From Oscillatoria sp. FACHB-1406 (GTDB lineage: Bacteria; Cyanobacteriota; Cyanobacteriia; Cyanobacteriales; Spirulinaceae), in assembly GCF_014698145.1 (NCBI RefSeq), contig NZ_JACJSM010000004.1, positions 62,001 through 126,000 on the forward strand: 64,000 nucleotides of DNA. The letters run 5' to 3'. The position numbers were made by a program, and so were the translations under genes. Under the pieces are notes generated by a model. That model was given only the letters and a program-made list of their open reading frames with translations. It was not told the origin of the DNA and ran no database searches. Below are positions 55,298-64,000 of the stretch, piece by piece. Position 1 is the stretch's first letter. Each line of letters opens with the position of its first letter.

Positions 55298-58200
55298 TCA
55301 CCAATCTCCCTGCATGGTAAACGCCGCCCAATAGTAAGGCGCGCGGTAATTCTCACTTTGCCACATCGCTAATTGTGCTTGCCGTAGCGCAGGCGACGGA
55401 TCGAGATTTTGTTCGAGTATTTTGCGATAATAATTCTCCATTAAAATGGAAGTCGCGCGATCGTTCACGCTCCACAAACTCACCGCCACCCGCCGCGCCC
55501 CCGCATACATAAAGCCTCTTGTCAACCCCACAACCCCTTCCCCTTGAACCTCTTTCCCCGTCCCCGTTTGGCAAGCACTGAGAACCACCAAATCGGCGTT
55601 GAGTTTCAAATTATAAATATCTTGCAGTTTCAGCAGGCTCGTTTCCGCTTTCTGTCCGTCGGGCTTGAAGAATGAAAGAGCAAGATTGGAAAGGAGGGGA
55701 TTATCTTGGATGCAGCCGTGAGTTGCGAAGTGGACAATGCGGTATTGAGCGAGATTTGGGTTGGTAGCGTTGGCGTAGTTCGCATCGAATCCGATGGCGC
55801 TAAACTCCTGTGTGTCGGGAACTAGGGCAAGAATTTGCTTAGCTTCAGTTTCCGTGTTGACGAGGCGATCGAAGTCGCCGCATTTCTTAAGCCACTCATT
55901 GTCCTCCACTGTTGAGTCACGCTTGCCTGTCGAGCTAGTGCCTGTCAAACCAGGAGCTTGTTGGCTTAACTCACCAGAAATAGTTGTTACTGCGTTCTCT
56001 CCCAAACGCGGATCGTTAGCTTTGAAGATGGGGTCGGCAATCACCGCTACGGTTCTGGGGGCGGGTTGGCGGTTCTGCCATTGTTCCCGTTGGACTGCCA
56101 AACTGGTAGCCGACGGCAGCGTGATGATTTCGTGGTTGGCGAGGAGGGGAGGGGTTGCCGGGATTTGCCCTCTACCTAAATCCCTCTCCCAACCTTGGAC
56201 GAGGGACTTTGAGGAGTTATTCCGGCTCCCCTTCTCCCAAAGTTGGGAGAAGGGGCTGGGGGATGAGGGCGTTTCCCCAAGGGACTTTGAGGCAGTAGAT
56301 GCGGAGGAAACGGGAATAGGTAAAGCAGCAAACGGCAACAGTTGCAGTTTGCCATCCCCAACAATGACGAGGCGCTGACCTTTGAGTTCGCCTGCAACTT
56401 GACCCAGCAGCATTTGGCTGAGTTTTTCGCCTTGGCTGAGGTCTTTAAAATCCTCGGACAACAGGAGTTCGCGATATTCCTCGACAGCCGCTTCAATTTC
56501 AGCTTTGGGGGGCAGGGTATAAGTTTTGAGGTCGGTTTTGCTGACGAGGAAGAGATAGCTGCGATCTTTGCCGAGGGCGTATTGGAGAAGGACGGTATTA
56601 TCGTCGAGGACTTGGTTTTGGATGCCGGTGAGGGTCAGGGGGTCGGGATATTGGAGGTTAGCGTAAGCGGGATTGTCGCGGCGAATTTGGGCTTCGAGGT
56701 TTTGCAGTTGGTTGAGGGTTTGCTCGATTTCAGCTTTAGCAGCTTCGAGTTCGGGGTTGTCGTAGCCTCCCTCTTGCTCGAGCAGATTGATGCGTTTTTG
56801 GTCGGCGGCGTTGAGCGCTTGGGTAAGGCGTTGTTCTTCGGCTTTAAGGGCGGGGTCGAGGTTGGCGTTGAGGTCGAGACCGGCTTCGGTGAGTTGTTCG
56901 AGGAGGCTGCGGGCGCGTTCGCTGATATGGAGGGCTTGGGCGTTATAACCTTTACTGGGGTCTTGTTGGTGCAGTTGCATCAGCAGGTCGATGTAGAATC
57001 GGTAACGATTTTGGACAGTGGCGAAGTAGGAGGTGCGGAGTTCGGTGCTGGCGATGTTGCTGCGAAGGTCTTCGATGATGTCAATCGCGAGTTGGATGCG
57101 GGTGAGGGCGGCGGTGAGTTCGCCTCGATCGCGATAGAGAGAGGCAAAATTATAAAGGGCAACAGCTTCTCCAAACTTGTCGCCTACAGTCTGAAATAGA
57201 GGCAAAGCTTGCTGGAGGTAGCCCAAGGCCTTCTGATGTTCTCCCAAATCGAAGTAGACTCTACTGATACTATTGAGGGCATGAGCTTCTCCTCCTTTGC
57301 TACCTACCAATCTAGCCTTGTGCAAAGCTTGCTCATAGTAATGGAGCGCTTTCTGATATTCTCTTAAGTTGGAGTAGATTCCACCAATATTATGGAGGGT
57401 AAGGCTCTCTCCGCCTTTGTCACCTATAGTCTGACTCAAGTGTAAGGCTTGTTCATAGTAATGGAGCGCTTTACGATCTTCTCCCAACAAGTCGTAGACT
57501 CCACCGATGTTATGAAGAACAGTTGCCTCCCCTTTTTTGTTGCTCGTAGCGCGAAGGAGAGGTAAAGCTTGGTTGAAAAATTCAAGCGCTTTGTGATAGT
57601 CCCCTAATGCGTTGTAGACAGCACCTATATTATTAACAGAAGCGACTTCCCCACTCCTGTCGTTCGTAGCGCGAACTAAAAGCAAAGCTTGGTTGAGATA
57701 ATCCAGAGCTTTTTGATATTCTCCTAAATCGGAGTAGGCTGAACCGATATTATTGAGGGTAACAGCTTCCCCAGCACGATCTTCTACAACCCGACGCAAA
57801 GGCAAAGCTTGGTTGAGATAATCTAGCGCTTTTTGATGTTCTCCCAAATCGTTGTAGAGCAAGCCGATATTATTGAGGGTAGTAGCTTCTCCCCCTTTGT
57901 CACCCACTGTTCGACGCAGAGGCAAGGCTTGGTTGTAGTATTCCAATGCCTTCTGATATTCTCCTACATTTTTGTAGAGCGAGCCAATATTATTGAGGGT
58001 AATCGCTACCCGTCTTAGAGAGCCTATTGTTCTGAGCAAAGGCAACACTTGATGAAGATAGTCTAATGCCTTGTTATATTCTCCTAAATCAGAGTAGATT
58101 TGACTAATTGTATTGAGGGTACCGGCTTCTTGCTCTTTATCGTCTATGGCACGAAGTAGAGGTAAGGATTGATTGAAATAATCTAGCGCTTTGCGATATT

Positions 58201-58705
58201 CTCCCAAAATGTCGTAGACTCTACCGATATTTTGGAGGGTAATGGCTTCTCCCTCTTGGTCGCTGATAGCTTGAAGTAAGGGTAAAGCTTGGTTGTAGTA
58301 ATCCAGCGCTTTGTAATATTCTCCCAATGCGTCGTAGGCCCCACCGATGTTATTGAGGGTAATGGCTTCCCAGGATCTATCGCTCCCTTGCCTCAACAGT
58401 CCTAACACCTCTTCAAAATTCGCGATCGCCTGTCGCAAAGATTCTGCCGTTCCCTGTCGTAAGAATTGCATTCCCTCATCAAAAAGTCGTCCGGCAGCCT
58501 CATCGATTTCCTCCTGCGACGGGTTGGCAGATTGCTGCGCAAGAGTCGAGACTTTCTCACTCTCCCACACCCGTGGAGAACTCCTCGTCGCGGCGACAGC
58601 TAACTCCGAACCCAGCAGCCAACTCGCCAACACCACCCCGGAACCCACTGCCGAGAGTTTTATCGCTAACGTTACCAACAGACGCGACTCTTTAACTAAA
58701 TTCAT
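55298..58705 (-). CDS. Secreted TPR-CHAT caspase-like protease, 1135 aa
   Basis: A signal peptide (residues ~1-39, ending ELAVAAT) is followed by about 12 TPR repeats of 40 residues near 90-560 ([32 protein letters not shown]), a coiled-coil linker and a C-terminal CHAT protease domain with His996 in HFATHGC and Cys1045 in SACQTGTGK. Residues ~804-846 are encoded by inserted repeat DNA. CHAT proteases are caspase relatives; the TPRs probably sense a partner. The upstream gene on the same strand encodes another caspase-clan protease. Export predicts action outside the cytoplasm. Confidence 0.9.
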   Translation of the reverse strand: MNLVKESRLLVTLAIKLSAVGSGVVLASWLLGSELAVAATRSSPRVWESEKVSTLAQQSANPSQEEIDEAAGRLFDEGMQFLRQGTAESLRQAIANFEEVLGLLRQGSDRSWEAITLNNIGGAYDALGEYYKALDYYNQALPLLQAISDQEGEAITLQNIGRVYDILGEYRKALDYFNQSLPLLRAIDDKEQEAGTLNTISQIYSDLGEYNKALDYLHQVLPLLRTIGSLRRVAITLNNIGSLYKNVGEYQKALEYYNQALPLRRTVGDKGGEATTLNNIGLLYNDLGEHQKALDYLNQALPLRRVVEDRAGEAVTLNNIGSAYSDLGEYQKALDYLNQALLLVRATNDRSGEVASVNNIGAVYNALGDYHKALEFFNQALPLLRATSNKKGEATVLHNIGGVYDLLGEDRKALHYYEQALHLSQTIGDKGGESLTLHNIGGIYSNLREYQKALHYYEQALHKARLVGSKGGEAHALNSISRVYFDLGEHQKALGYLQQALPLFQTVGDKFGEAVALYNFASLYRDRGELTAALTRIQLAIDIIEDLRSNIASTELRTSYFATVQNRYRFYIDLLMQLHQQDPSKGYNAQALHISERARSLLEQLTEAGLDLNANLDPALKAEEQRLTQALNAADQKRINLLEQEGGYDNPELEAAKAEIEQTLNQLQNLEAQIRRDNPAYANLQYPDPLTLTGIQNQVLDDNTVLLQYALGKDRSYLFLVSKTDLKTYTLPPKAEIEAAVEEYRELLLSEDFKDLSQGEKLSQMLLGQVAGELKGQRLVIVGDGKLQLLPFAALPIPVSSASTASKSLGETPSSPSPFSQLWEKGSRNNSSKSLVQGWERDLGRGQIPATPPLLANHEIITLPSATSLAVQREQWQNRQPAPRTVAVIADPIFKANDPRLGENAVTTISGELSQQAPGLTGTSSTGKRDSTVEDNEWLKKCGDFDRLVNTETEAKQILALVPDTQEFSAIGFDANYANATNPNLAQYRIVHFATHGCIQDNPLLSNLALSFFKPDGQKAETSLLKLQDIYNLKLNADLVVLSACQTGTGKEVQGEGVVGLTRGFMYAGARRVAVSLWSVNDRATSILMENYYRKILEQNLDPSPALRQAQLAMWQSENYRAPYYWAAFTMQGDW
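56222..56270. repeat. 49-bp palindromic repeat inside the CHAT gene
   Basis: CCGGCTCCCCTTCTCCCAAA then GTTGGGAGAAGGGGCTGGGG and GATGAGGGC. The same 49-bp repeat lies at 58847-58895. With flanking strings (56170-56290) it adds a Ser/Pro-rich segment in frame to the protein. Confidence 0.85.
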
Positions 58706-58846
58706 AATCTTGCAGCTTCTCGGGTTTAACTCGATCTTTGCCCGAAGAGGGATTTTTTAAAGTCCAATGATTTTGATATTGTCCCCCTACCTCTGGTTAA
58801 TCTCGATGACATTAACAGAAGGAACAGCCCCACATTGATGTATTTT

Positions 58847-58895
58847 CCGGCTCCCCTTCTCCCAAAATTGGAAGAAGGGGTTGGGGGATGAGGGC
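58847..58895. repeat. 49-bp palindromic repeat after the caspase gene
   Basis: Same sequence as 56222-56270 with three differences. Its right edge coincides with the stop codon of the caspase-like gene, and it occupies the spacer before the TPR-CHAT gene; as a hairpin it could attenuate read-through. Confidence 0.8.
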
Positions 58896-60082
58896 TAACT
58901 CCCTTTCACTCGCAACACCGCTCCCGTTTCTATCGTCCCCGATATTTTCGCCGTCGCAATTAACCCTTCGCGCGCTTCAATTTCCACGCCGCCTCGACGC
59001 TCTAAAGTAACAAATTCTGTCCCCACTCTAACTTTTCCGGGATCGATCCCCACTAAAAGTAATTTAGCGCGAAATTCTGTTTGCTCGATAACTAACGCTT
59101 GTCCTCCTTTTCTCGCATCCTCGACAAAATAAAACGGTTTTTTTCCGTAATCGCTTCCCGTTTCGACTTCGAGTTTGGGCTGCTGTCGATAGCTTTTTGG
59201 AATCTGACTTTGAATTTCCGCGATCGCCCGTTCTGGCGTGCTATCTTGCTGCCATAAATGCTGCGTCAAACGATAGGTAAATGCACCTGCAACGAAGCCA
59301 TTGAGTTGCTCGTCTAAAGCCAGTTGAGAGGGTTGCGTTGCTGCTAAAACTACGCCCTTAGCAATCCCTTGTCGATAGCGATTGACAAACTCTTCTCTCG
59401 ACCAACCCAACCGCTTTAACCACTGCTCTTGATAGGCTTTTTCTTGGGGAGAAATTTCAATCTTTTCACCCCCCTCTCGCGCTCTCACTCTTACCCCTCG
59501 CGTACTCGCACCGGAATGACAGCTATCTAAAACAGCGGTCAAGTTTTCGGTTTGAATGGCTGCCATTAATAAAAATAGGGTATGTCCCAAAATATCGGCG
59601 ACGGTTCCCCCTTGAGCGATCGCATCGTCGGACAAACTTGCATCGATAGGAACTAATGTTCCTGCCAATCCTTGCCCGGTTTCAGTGTCAATGTAAATCG
59701 GGTCGGGATCGCGCACGAGGGAACCGTGTCCGGAAAAGTGCAGGACGGCAACATCGCCCGGTTTTGCTTGTTTGATGAGGTGTTCTTCTACTGCATCGAG
59801 AATATTTTGGCGGGTCGCATCCTGGTTAAGAACCATAACGATGTCGCTGGGATTAAAGCCAAAGCGATGGATGAGGAGTTGTCGCTGCAAAATGGCATCG
59901 TTGACGCATCCGTACAGGGGCGCGTCGATATAGTCGTTGATGCCGATAATTAGGGCGAGTTTGCGCGGTGTGGTTTGGGCGAGGACTTTTTGGTGGCGCA
60001 GGAGTTGGGTTTGATGGAGTCCTGCGGTGAGAAGGGTTGCGCCTGCGGCTTGGAGGAGATGACGGCGGGAAAGCTTTGGCAT
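58895..60082 (-). CDS. Caspase-like (orthocaspase/peptidase C14) protein with Tat signal
   Basis: The 395-aa protein begins with a twin-arginine signal (LSRRHLLQAAG, cleavage near LAQ 36) and carries a C14 domain: LALIIGINDYIDAPLYGC, His119 in HFSGHGS and Cys188 in LDSCHSGAS. The acidic S1 pocket of metacaspases would favour Arg/Lys; not confirmed here. The C-terminal ~90 residues form an extra beta-rich region (GIDPGKVRVGTEFVTLERRG). It lies 189 bp upstream of the TPR-CHAT gene on the same strand. Confidence 0.9.
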   Translation of the reverse strand: MPKLSRRHLLQAAGATLLTAGLHQTQLLRHQKVLAQTTPRKLALIIGINDYIDAPLYGCVNDAILQRQLLIHRFGFNPSDIVMVLNQDATRQNILDAVEEHLIKQAKPGDVAVLHFSGHGSLVRDPDPIYIDTETGQGLAGTLVPIDASLSDDAIAQGGTVADILGHTLFLLMAAIQTENLTAVLDSCHSGASTRGVRVRAREGGEKIEISPQEKAYQEQWLKRLGWSREEFVNRYRQGIAKGVVLAATQPSQLALDEQLNGFVAGAFTYRLTQHLWQQDSTPERAIAEIQSQIPKSYRQQPKLEVETGSDYGKKPFYFVEDARKGGQALVIEQTEFRAKLLLVGIDPGKVRVGTEFVTLERRGGVEIEAREGLIATAKISGTIETGAVLRVKGS

Positions 60083-60255
60083 GAGTGGTTAGCTGGATCG
60101 CAATAGGCTAAGGATCCAGTTTATCCTGCCGCTGAAATTTTCCCGCGCGCCTAGTTAATACATAAGTATCAGTCGCCGTCCTGCCCTCCTCATCAACATT
60201 TCAGCCAATCTGAGACAATGATTAAGAAATGTTAAGCATTTTTTATTAAAAAATG

Positions 60256-60285
60256 TTGCGACTTTCTAGACGAAGTTGCTAGAGT
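60256..60285 (+). promoter_or_regulatory. Candidate sigma-70 promoter of the SDR leader
   Basis: TTGCGA (60256-60261), 18-bp spacer, TAGAGT (60280-60285). It lies upstream of the small leader ORF at 60340. Confidence 0.4.
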
Positions 60286-60578
60286 CTGTATGTCGTAACT
60301 TTCGGCAAACCCTAGACTCTCTGAGGAGGCGTATCGCCCATGAATAGCATCAATCAACGCATCGATCGCGTCGGAAACTGAGTTCTAGTTTGACAACGAC
60401 GGACTGTGTTGTAGTTTCAGTCCCCTGCAAGAGGTTATTAGATAGACAATTCAATCGAAGAAGGCGTGCAGTCCATCCGCATTCCTGCCTTAGTTGCACC
60501 TTCTTCAACGAGGCGATCGCTTCTAGAACCCTACAAGACGAAACCTTTCTAGAACGAGAGCGCCTCAACCGATGAAAA

Positions 60579-60610
60579 GACCGCGCAGTCATTGCGAGAA
60601 GCGCGCGGTC
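60579..60610 (+). promoter_or_regulatory. Leader hairpin before the SDR ribosome-binding site
   Basis: GACCGCGC (60579-60586) pairs with GCGCGGTC (60603-60610) around a 16-nt loop. GGAGG follows at 60623-60627, then ATG 60639. Position suggests it could affect translation, without masking the site itself. Confidence 0.45.
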
Positions 60611-60638
60611 AACCATAGAACCTGGAGGTATTGTACCC

Positions 60639-61454
60639 ATGAATATTCAAGGAAAGGTAGCCCTGGTAACAGGAGCTTCCCGAGGAATCGGGCGTGCGAT
60701 CGCGCTTGAGTTAGCCCGAGGCGGAATCGAGCGCTTAATCCTAGTCGCTCGCGATCGCACCCGACTCGCGGAAATCGCGCAAGAAATCAAAGCATTAGGA
60801 GTCGAAGCGGTTCCCTTAGCCGTAGATCTCACCAAACCCAAAGAATTAGACATTGCTATTGCGGGCGCTTGGCGCAGCGCCGGTCCGATTCACCTCTTAG
60901 TCAACTGCGCCGGAGTCGCCCACCAAAGCAGCTTCCTCGATTCCAAATTCTTGCAAGTCCAAGAAGAACTCTCCCTTAACGTCTTGGGAACCTATGGTTT
61001 AACCCGCCTGGTGGCACGTCGCATGGCTGCCCGCCGGGAAGGTACGATTGTCAACGTCTCCAGCTTAATGGGGAAAGTCGCCGCGCCGACAATGGCCACC
61101 TATTCGGCGACTAAATTCGCGATCGTCGGCTTAACGCAAGCGCTGCGCCACGAACTCGCCCCCCACAACATCCACGTCACCGCCCTACTGCCCACCCTCA
61201 CTGAAACCGATATGGTGCGGGACTTGCATCGCTTTCGCGGGATCGTCCCCACCAGCCCCGAGCGCGTCGCCCGCTCTCTGTTAGACGGACTCGCTAAAGA
61301 CTCAGCCGAAATCCTTGTCGGCTGGCAGAGTCACCTTATCGTGTGGTGTCAGCGCCTCGCTCCGTGGCTGCTTGCAGGGATTTTCCGCTTGAGCGCCCCC
61401 AACTTAGAAGAGCGAAATTTCTTGAGCTGGAAACCTTTAAGGGACAGCGCTTAG
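60639..61454 (+). CDS. Short-chain dehydrogenase/reductase
   Basis: The 271-aa SDR has TGASRGIGRAIALELARGG for NAD(P) binding, NCAGVAHQSS, catalytic Ser in VSSLMG and the YSATK Tyr-Lys pair. The C-terminus (WCQRLAPWLLAGIFRL) is hydrophobic and may contact membranes. Similar cyanobacterial SDRs are annotated as 3-oxoacyl-ACP reductase-like, but the substrate is unknown. A GGAGG ribosome-binding site precedes the ATG. Confidence 0.9.
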   Translation: MNIQGKVALVTGASRGIGRAIALELARGGIERLILVARDRTRLAEIAQEIKALGVEAVPLAVDLTKPKELDIAIAGAWRSAGPIHLLVNCAGVAHQSSFLDSKFLQVQEELSLNVLGTYGLTRLVARRMAARREGTIVNVSSLMGKVAAPTMATYSATKFAIVGLTQALRHELAPHNIHVTALLPTLTETDMVRDLHRFRGIVPTSPERVARSLLDGLAKDSAEILVGWQSHLIVWCQRLAPWLLAGIFRLSAPNLEERNFLSWKPLRDSA

Positions 61455-62060
61455 CTTGCTCGATAGCTAGTCCACTCCTAGCTATCAATCGAGATATTTC
61501 TGAGTGAGAGTTACCGACTGTAGGGGCGAATGACCATTCGCCCCTGCATTATTCCCGAGGTCAAAGCGGTTCTCCGACTCAGCGTACATTGCAACATTTT
61601 GTGCGGAAACCTTACGCAAATATTCGTATTGCCAGATCGAAAAAGAGCTTGTTTAATTTGAGCAGTTAAAATTTCTACGGCATTCGGCGTTCGAGAAAAC
61701 CCCATCGAACCGTAACGCACCTTATCATCACATCTGCTGCACTTTGGTCAGTTCTGACCTCCCTTCAAATTCTTTGAAGGTCTTTCCCGGAAGAAGAACT
61801 TAGTCTGGGTATAGATAACATTAAGTTGTGACAACAACCGTTTTAGATCGTCGGTTTCCAAAAATGCTCTCTCGCCGAAAGCGCGAAGTGGGTTGTATCG
61901 TTCGCGCTTTCGATCGCAGAAAACGGTATCCTGTTGTCGAACGCTTGACGATTTGGCAACTCCTATTTCTAGAAAGTCGATCGCGCCCCCGTTTATTCCT
62001 AAATTCCTTGAGGGAGTTGCACTCCGTCTAATCCTTTTCCCTCGTTGGATCGCAAATTTT
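61455..62060. other. Repeat-rich intergenic region
   Basis: About 600 bp. Holds the SDR terminator-like hairpin, the palindrome GTAGGGGCGAATGACCATTC then GCCCCTGC near 61519-61546, and the string CGTTCGAGAAAACCCCATCG (61688-61707). The GTG ORF 61828-62031 (67 aa) has no similarity I can name and no ribosome-binding site; I do not call it. Confidence 0.5.
61459..61491 (+). terminator. Stem-loop after the SDR gene
   Basis: GATAGCTAG (61462-61470) and CTAGCTATC (61478-61486) pair perfectly with a 7-nt loop, extended by CTC/GAG pairing beyond a bulge. Only a weak T-tract follows, so termination may be inefficient. Confidence 0.55.
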
Positions 62061-63479
62061 ATGTCTTTCGGTATCCTCGAACAAGCCTTACGCACTCTGA
62101 AGGCAGAGACGCACAATTTAAGCTTTGTGCAACAGCGCACTCCTAAAACAGTGAATCGTTGGTTTAAATGGTTAGCGCCGGGATTATTGGTCAAGCGCTG
62201 GATGTTAATGAGTCTCGGTGGCGTTCTTTTAACGGCTTTGGGGGTTGCAATTTGGGTAGGGCTAACCCCGATTTATCGGCTGATCGAACTCGCCTCCGAT
62301 CTCCTCAGCGCCCTCGCTCGCGTCTTTCCCAATTCAATTTCCGGCCCTCTAGCCATTGCGGGCGGTCTTTTCTTACTCTTTTGGGGACAAACCCGCACGG
62401 TAGGCTCGATCGCGGAAGTTCTCAAACCCGAGCGCGATGAAGAACTGGTCGATCTCCTCATGGCGCACCGCCGCCTCAACCGAGGTCCGAGAATCGTCGT
62501 CGTTGGCGGCGGGACGGGCTTATCGACGTTACTGCGCGGGCTAAAAGTCTACAGCGCCAATATTACCGCCGTCGTTACCGTTGCCGACGATGGTGGTTCT
62601 TCCGGGCGCTTGCGGCGAGAGTTGGGAACGATCCCGCCCGGGGATATCCGCAATTGCGTTGCTGCCCTGGCTGATGAAGAAAAACTGCTGACCGAACTAT
62701 TTCAATATCGCTTCCCCGCCGGAAGCGGACTATCGGGACACAGTTTTGGCAATCTTTTTCTCGCCGCGATGAGTGAGATTACTGGCGACTTCGAGCGCGC
62801 GATCGCAGCGAGTTCCAAAGTCCTTGCCGTGCGCGGGCGCGTCCTCCCCGCTACCCTCTCCGACGTGCGCCTCTGGGCGGAAATGGAAGACGGACGTTTT
62901 ATTGAAGGCGAATCCAATATTCCCGAAGCGAAAGGGAAAATCGTCCGCGTCGGCTGCATCCCGGAAAATCCGCCCGCCCTTCCCGCTGCTCTCAAAGCGA
63001 TCGAAGAAGCCGATTTTATCATCCTCGGTCCCGGCAGTCTTTATACTAGCGTTATTCCTAACCTTCTCGTTCCTGAAATTCGAGACGCGATTTCTCGCAG
63101 CCGCGCCCCCCGCATTTATGTCTGCAATATCATGACCCAACCGGGCGAAACCGAAGGCTACAGCGTCAGCGACCATATTCGCGCGATCGATCGCGTTTGG
63201 GATCGCGGTACAGAAACAGCCACATCACCCCCCAGACTGTTCGATGCGGTGGTCGTTCACGGGCGCGTCCCCTCCGCCCAAACCCTAATCCGTTACGCTC
63301 AAGAAAACTCTCACCCCGTTTTCCTCGATCGCGAAGCGGTGATTCGCTCCGGGCGGCGCGTTATCCTCGCTAATATCATGCACGAAGATCCGGGAACCGG
63401 CTACGTCCGTCACGACTCGCCCCGCCTCGCCCGCGTCCTCTTGCGGTGGTACGATAGCGCGCGCGGCAGTAAGAATTAA
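62061..63479 (+). CDS. yvcK: YvcK/CofD-family UDP-GlcNAc-binding protein (gluconeogenesis factor)
   Basis: From ATG 62061 the product is 472 aa: two N-terminal membrane segments (about 50-75 and 92-112) and a YvcK domain with [48 protein letters not shown] and [14 protein letters not shown]. In Bacillus YvcK binds UDP-sugars and links wall synthesis to carbon metabolism. The open frame goes to 61893, but that extension is non-native. The membrane anchor is typical for cyanobacterial homologues. It is 30 bp upstream of the ferredoxin gene. Confidence 0.9.
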   Translation: MSFGILEQALRTLKAETHNLSFVQQRTPKTVNRWFKWLAPGLLVKRWMLMSLGGVLLTALGVAIWVGLTPIYRLIELASDLLSALARVFPNSISGPLAIAGGLFLLFWGQTRTVGSIAEVLKPERDEELVDLLMAHRRLNRGPRIVVVGGGTGLSTLLRGLKVYSANITAVVTVADDGGSSGRLRRELGTIPPGDIRNCVAALADEEKLLTELFQYRFPAGSGLSGHSFGNLFLAAMSEITGDFERAIAASSKVLAVRGRVLPATLSDVRLWAEMEDGRFIEGESNIPEAKGKIVRVGCIPENPPALPAALKAIEEADFIILGPGSLYTSVIPNLLVPEIRDAISRSRAPRIYVCNIMTQPGETEGYSVSDHIRAIDRVWDRGTETATSPPRLFDAVVVHGRVPSAQTLIRYAQENSHPVFLDREAVIRSGRRVILANIMHEDPGTGYVRHDSPRLARVLLRWYDSARGSKN

Positions 63480-63509
63480 GGATGTCTCCTTTCCCGATAC
63501 GATTGACCG

Positions 63510-63812
63510 ATGGAAAATTCAGAAAAACGCAGAGTCGAGGTTTGTCAGAATCGATCTTGTCGAGAGCGAGGTTCTGGAACGGTGCTGGCTGCCTTTCAAG
63601 CAGCAGACCTGCCGGAAAACACCGAAGCGATCGCCTGCGATTGTTTGGGACAATGCAATATGGGACCGAGCGTACACGTCACTCCCGACGAAACTTGGTA
63701 CTGTCTGGTTAAGCTTTCTGACGTTCCGGTTATTGTCGAACAGCACCTCAAGGGAGGGCAGCCCGTTGAAGCGAAGCTGCATCCCCGCTTGCACGCGCGT
63801 TACAGTTTTTAG
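63510..63812 (+). CDS. Thioredoxin-like [2Fe-2S] ferredoxin
   Basis: The 100-aa protein has the four-Cys pattern of thioredoxin-like ferredoxins: Cys12 and Cys17 in EVCQNRSCRE, and Cys45 and Cys49 in CDCLGQCNMGP (Cys43 is extra). These proteins transfer electrons, for example as NuoE/HoxE-like or independent carriers. It follows yvcK closely and may be co-transcribed. The AUG is preceded by CGATGG without a good Shine-Dalgarno. Confidence 0.85.
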   Translation: MENSEKRRVEVCQNRSCRERGSGTVLAAFQAADLPENTEAIACDCLGQCNMGPSVHVTPDETWYCLVKLSDVPVIVEQHLKGGQPVEAKLHPRLHARYSF

Positions 63813-63889
63813 GTTGAAGCAGGGTGCGGAGCGCGAAGCGCGAAGCGTAACGCACCATTCTCCTGGTAGACGTTAGTAATAAATAGACT

Positions 63890-63994
63890 TATAGCCATCG
63901 CCAAGGCAGTTAGGACAAATTTGGGTAGGGGCGAATGGCATTCGCCCGGTTTTCTACCGATCGGATTGTCCTCATCGATGTGTCTGTTGCTATA
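63890..63994 (+). mobile_element. MITE-like element, TATAGC family 1, 105 bp
   Basis: TATAGCCATCGCCAAGGCAG ... GTGTCTGTTGCTATA; nearly identical in order and length to 20095-20199 and related to 2408-2525. It is preceded at 63830-63862 by a GCGAAGCGTAACGCACC string related to the core of the 110-bp repeats. Confidence 0.75.
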
Positions 63995-64000
63995 CTATTG

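Larger units (their letters stand above)
60083..60638. other. Divergent region with long 5' leader of the SDR gene
   Basis: About 550 bp. It holds a promoter candidate (60256-60285), a 13-codon ORF with a Shine-Dalgarno at about 60323-60328 (ATG 60340, MNSINQRIDRVGN), and a GC-rich hairpin (60579-60610) 13 nt before the SDR ribosome-binding site. The leader would be about 350 nt. Confidence 0.5.

Noticed and set aside
56342-57199. 285-aa plus-strand ORF opposite the TPR-CHAT gene
   Set aside because: Low-complexity Glu/Phe/Gly shadow of the coiled-coil region; the minus strand has the full TPR-CHAT architecture.
61828-62031. 67-aa GTG ORF upstream of yvcK
   Set aside because: No ribosome-binding site or recognisable similarity; Arg-rich composition looks like chance.

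Overview
The window is chromosomal DNA from a cyanobacterium. It is dense in the HIP1 octamer GCGATCGC, encodes the photosystem II factor Psb28, a PSI-accumulation thioredoxin-fold protein, a group 2 sigma factor of the SigC type, cobalamin enzymes and many small cyanobacteria-only proteins. It also has the repeat load typical of filamentous non-heterocystous lineages: heptamer arrays, ATTGACAATTG-type strings and MITE-like elements. Genus cannot be assigned from sequence alone. No rRNA, tRNA or CRISPR array was found.

Layout. 1-2.4 kb: three consecutive peptidoglycan-binding-domain proteins, the first cut by the window edge. 2.6-8 kb: sigC, carA, a STAS protein that probably starts at ATT, a 44-codon ORF, mrnC, rlmB and a DUF1816 gene. 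8-16 kb: two alpha/beta-hydrolase-like genes, a leftward thiO-queG-HAD run, small conserved genes, an aldo/keto reductase, a 23-copy heptamer array and tsaB. 16-34 kb: mostly housekeeping genes (cobD, PSI factor, peptide ABC permease, psb28, map, sfsA, egtC, Ca2+/H+ antiporter, a degenerate kinase, lpd, trpC, a class V aminotransferase, cobM), separated by repeat-rich spacers.

34-55 kb is an accessory zone around acs and pgm. It holds a PD-(D/E)XK-like protein, Hsp20, a DUF4351 remnant, a DUF4385 gene and a 935-aa LRV repeat protein with a frameshift in its last repeat. It also holds an orphan HicB, an AT-rich membrane gene, a truncated nucleotidyltransferase and an AAA ATPase/PIN-like nuclease pair with overlapping ends. 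Near its right end are a DUF433 antitoxin whose toxin partner is reduced to a few codons, and a CyRepA1-type plasmid replication protein with a nearby XRE regulator. 55-60 kb: a secreted TPR-CHAT protease preceded in the same orientation by a Tat-exported caspase-like protease. 60-64 kb: an SDR gene with a long structured leader, a CofD/YvcK protein and a thioredoxin-like ferredoxin.

Most interesting are the AAA/PIN pair (46.3-48.0 kb), a plausible uncharacterised defence or toxin-antitoxin module; the caspase plus TPR-CHAT pair; the LRV protein with near-identical 144-bp units; and at least seven 103-118-bp elements ending TATAGC...GCTATA in three sequence families, likely MITEs.
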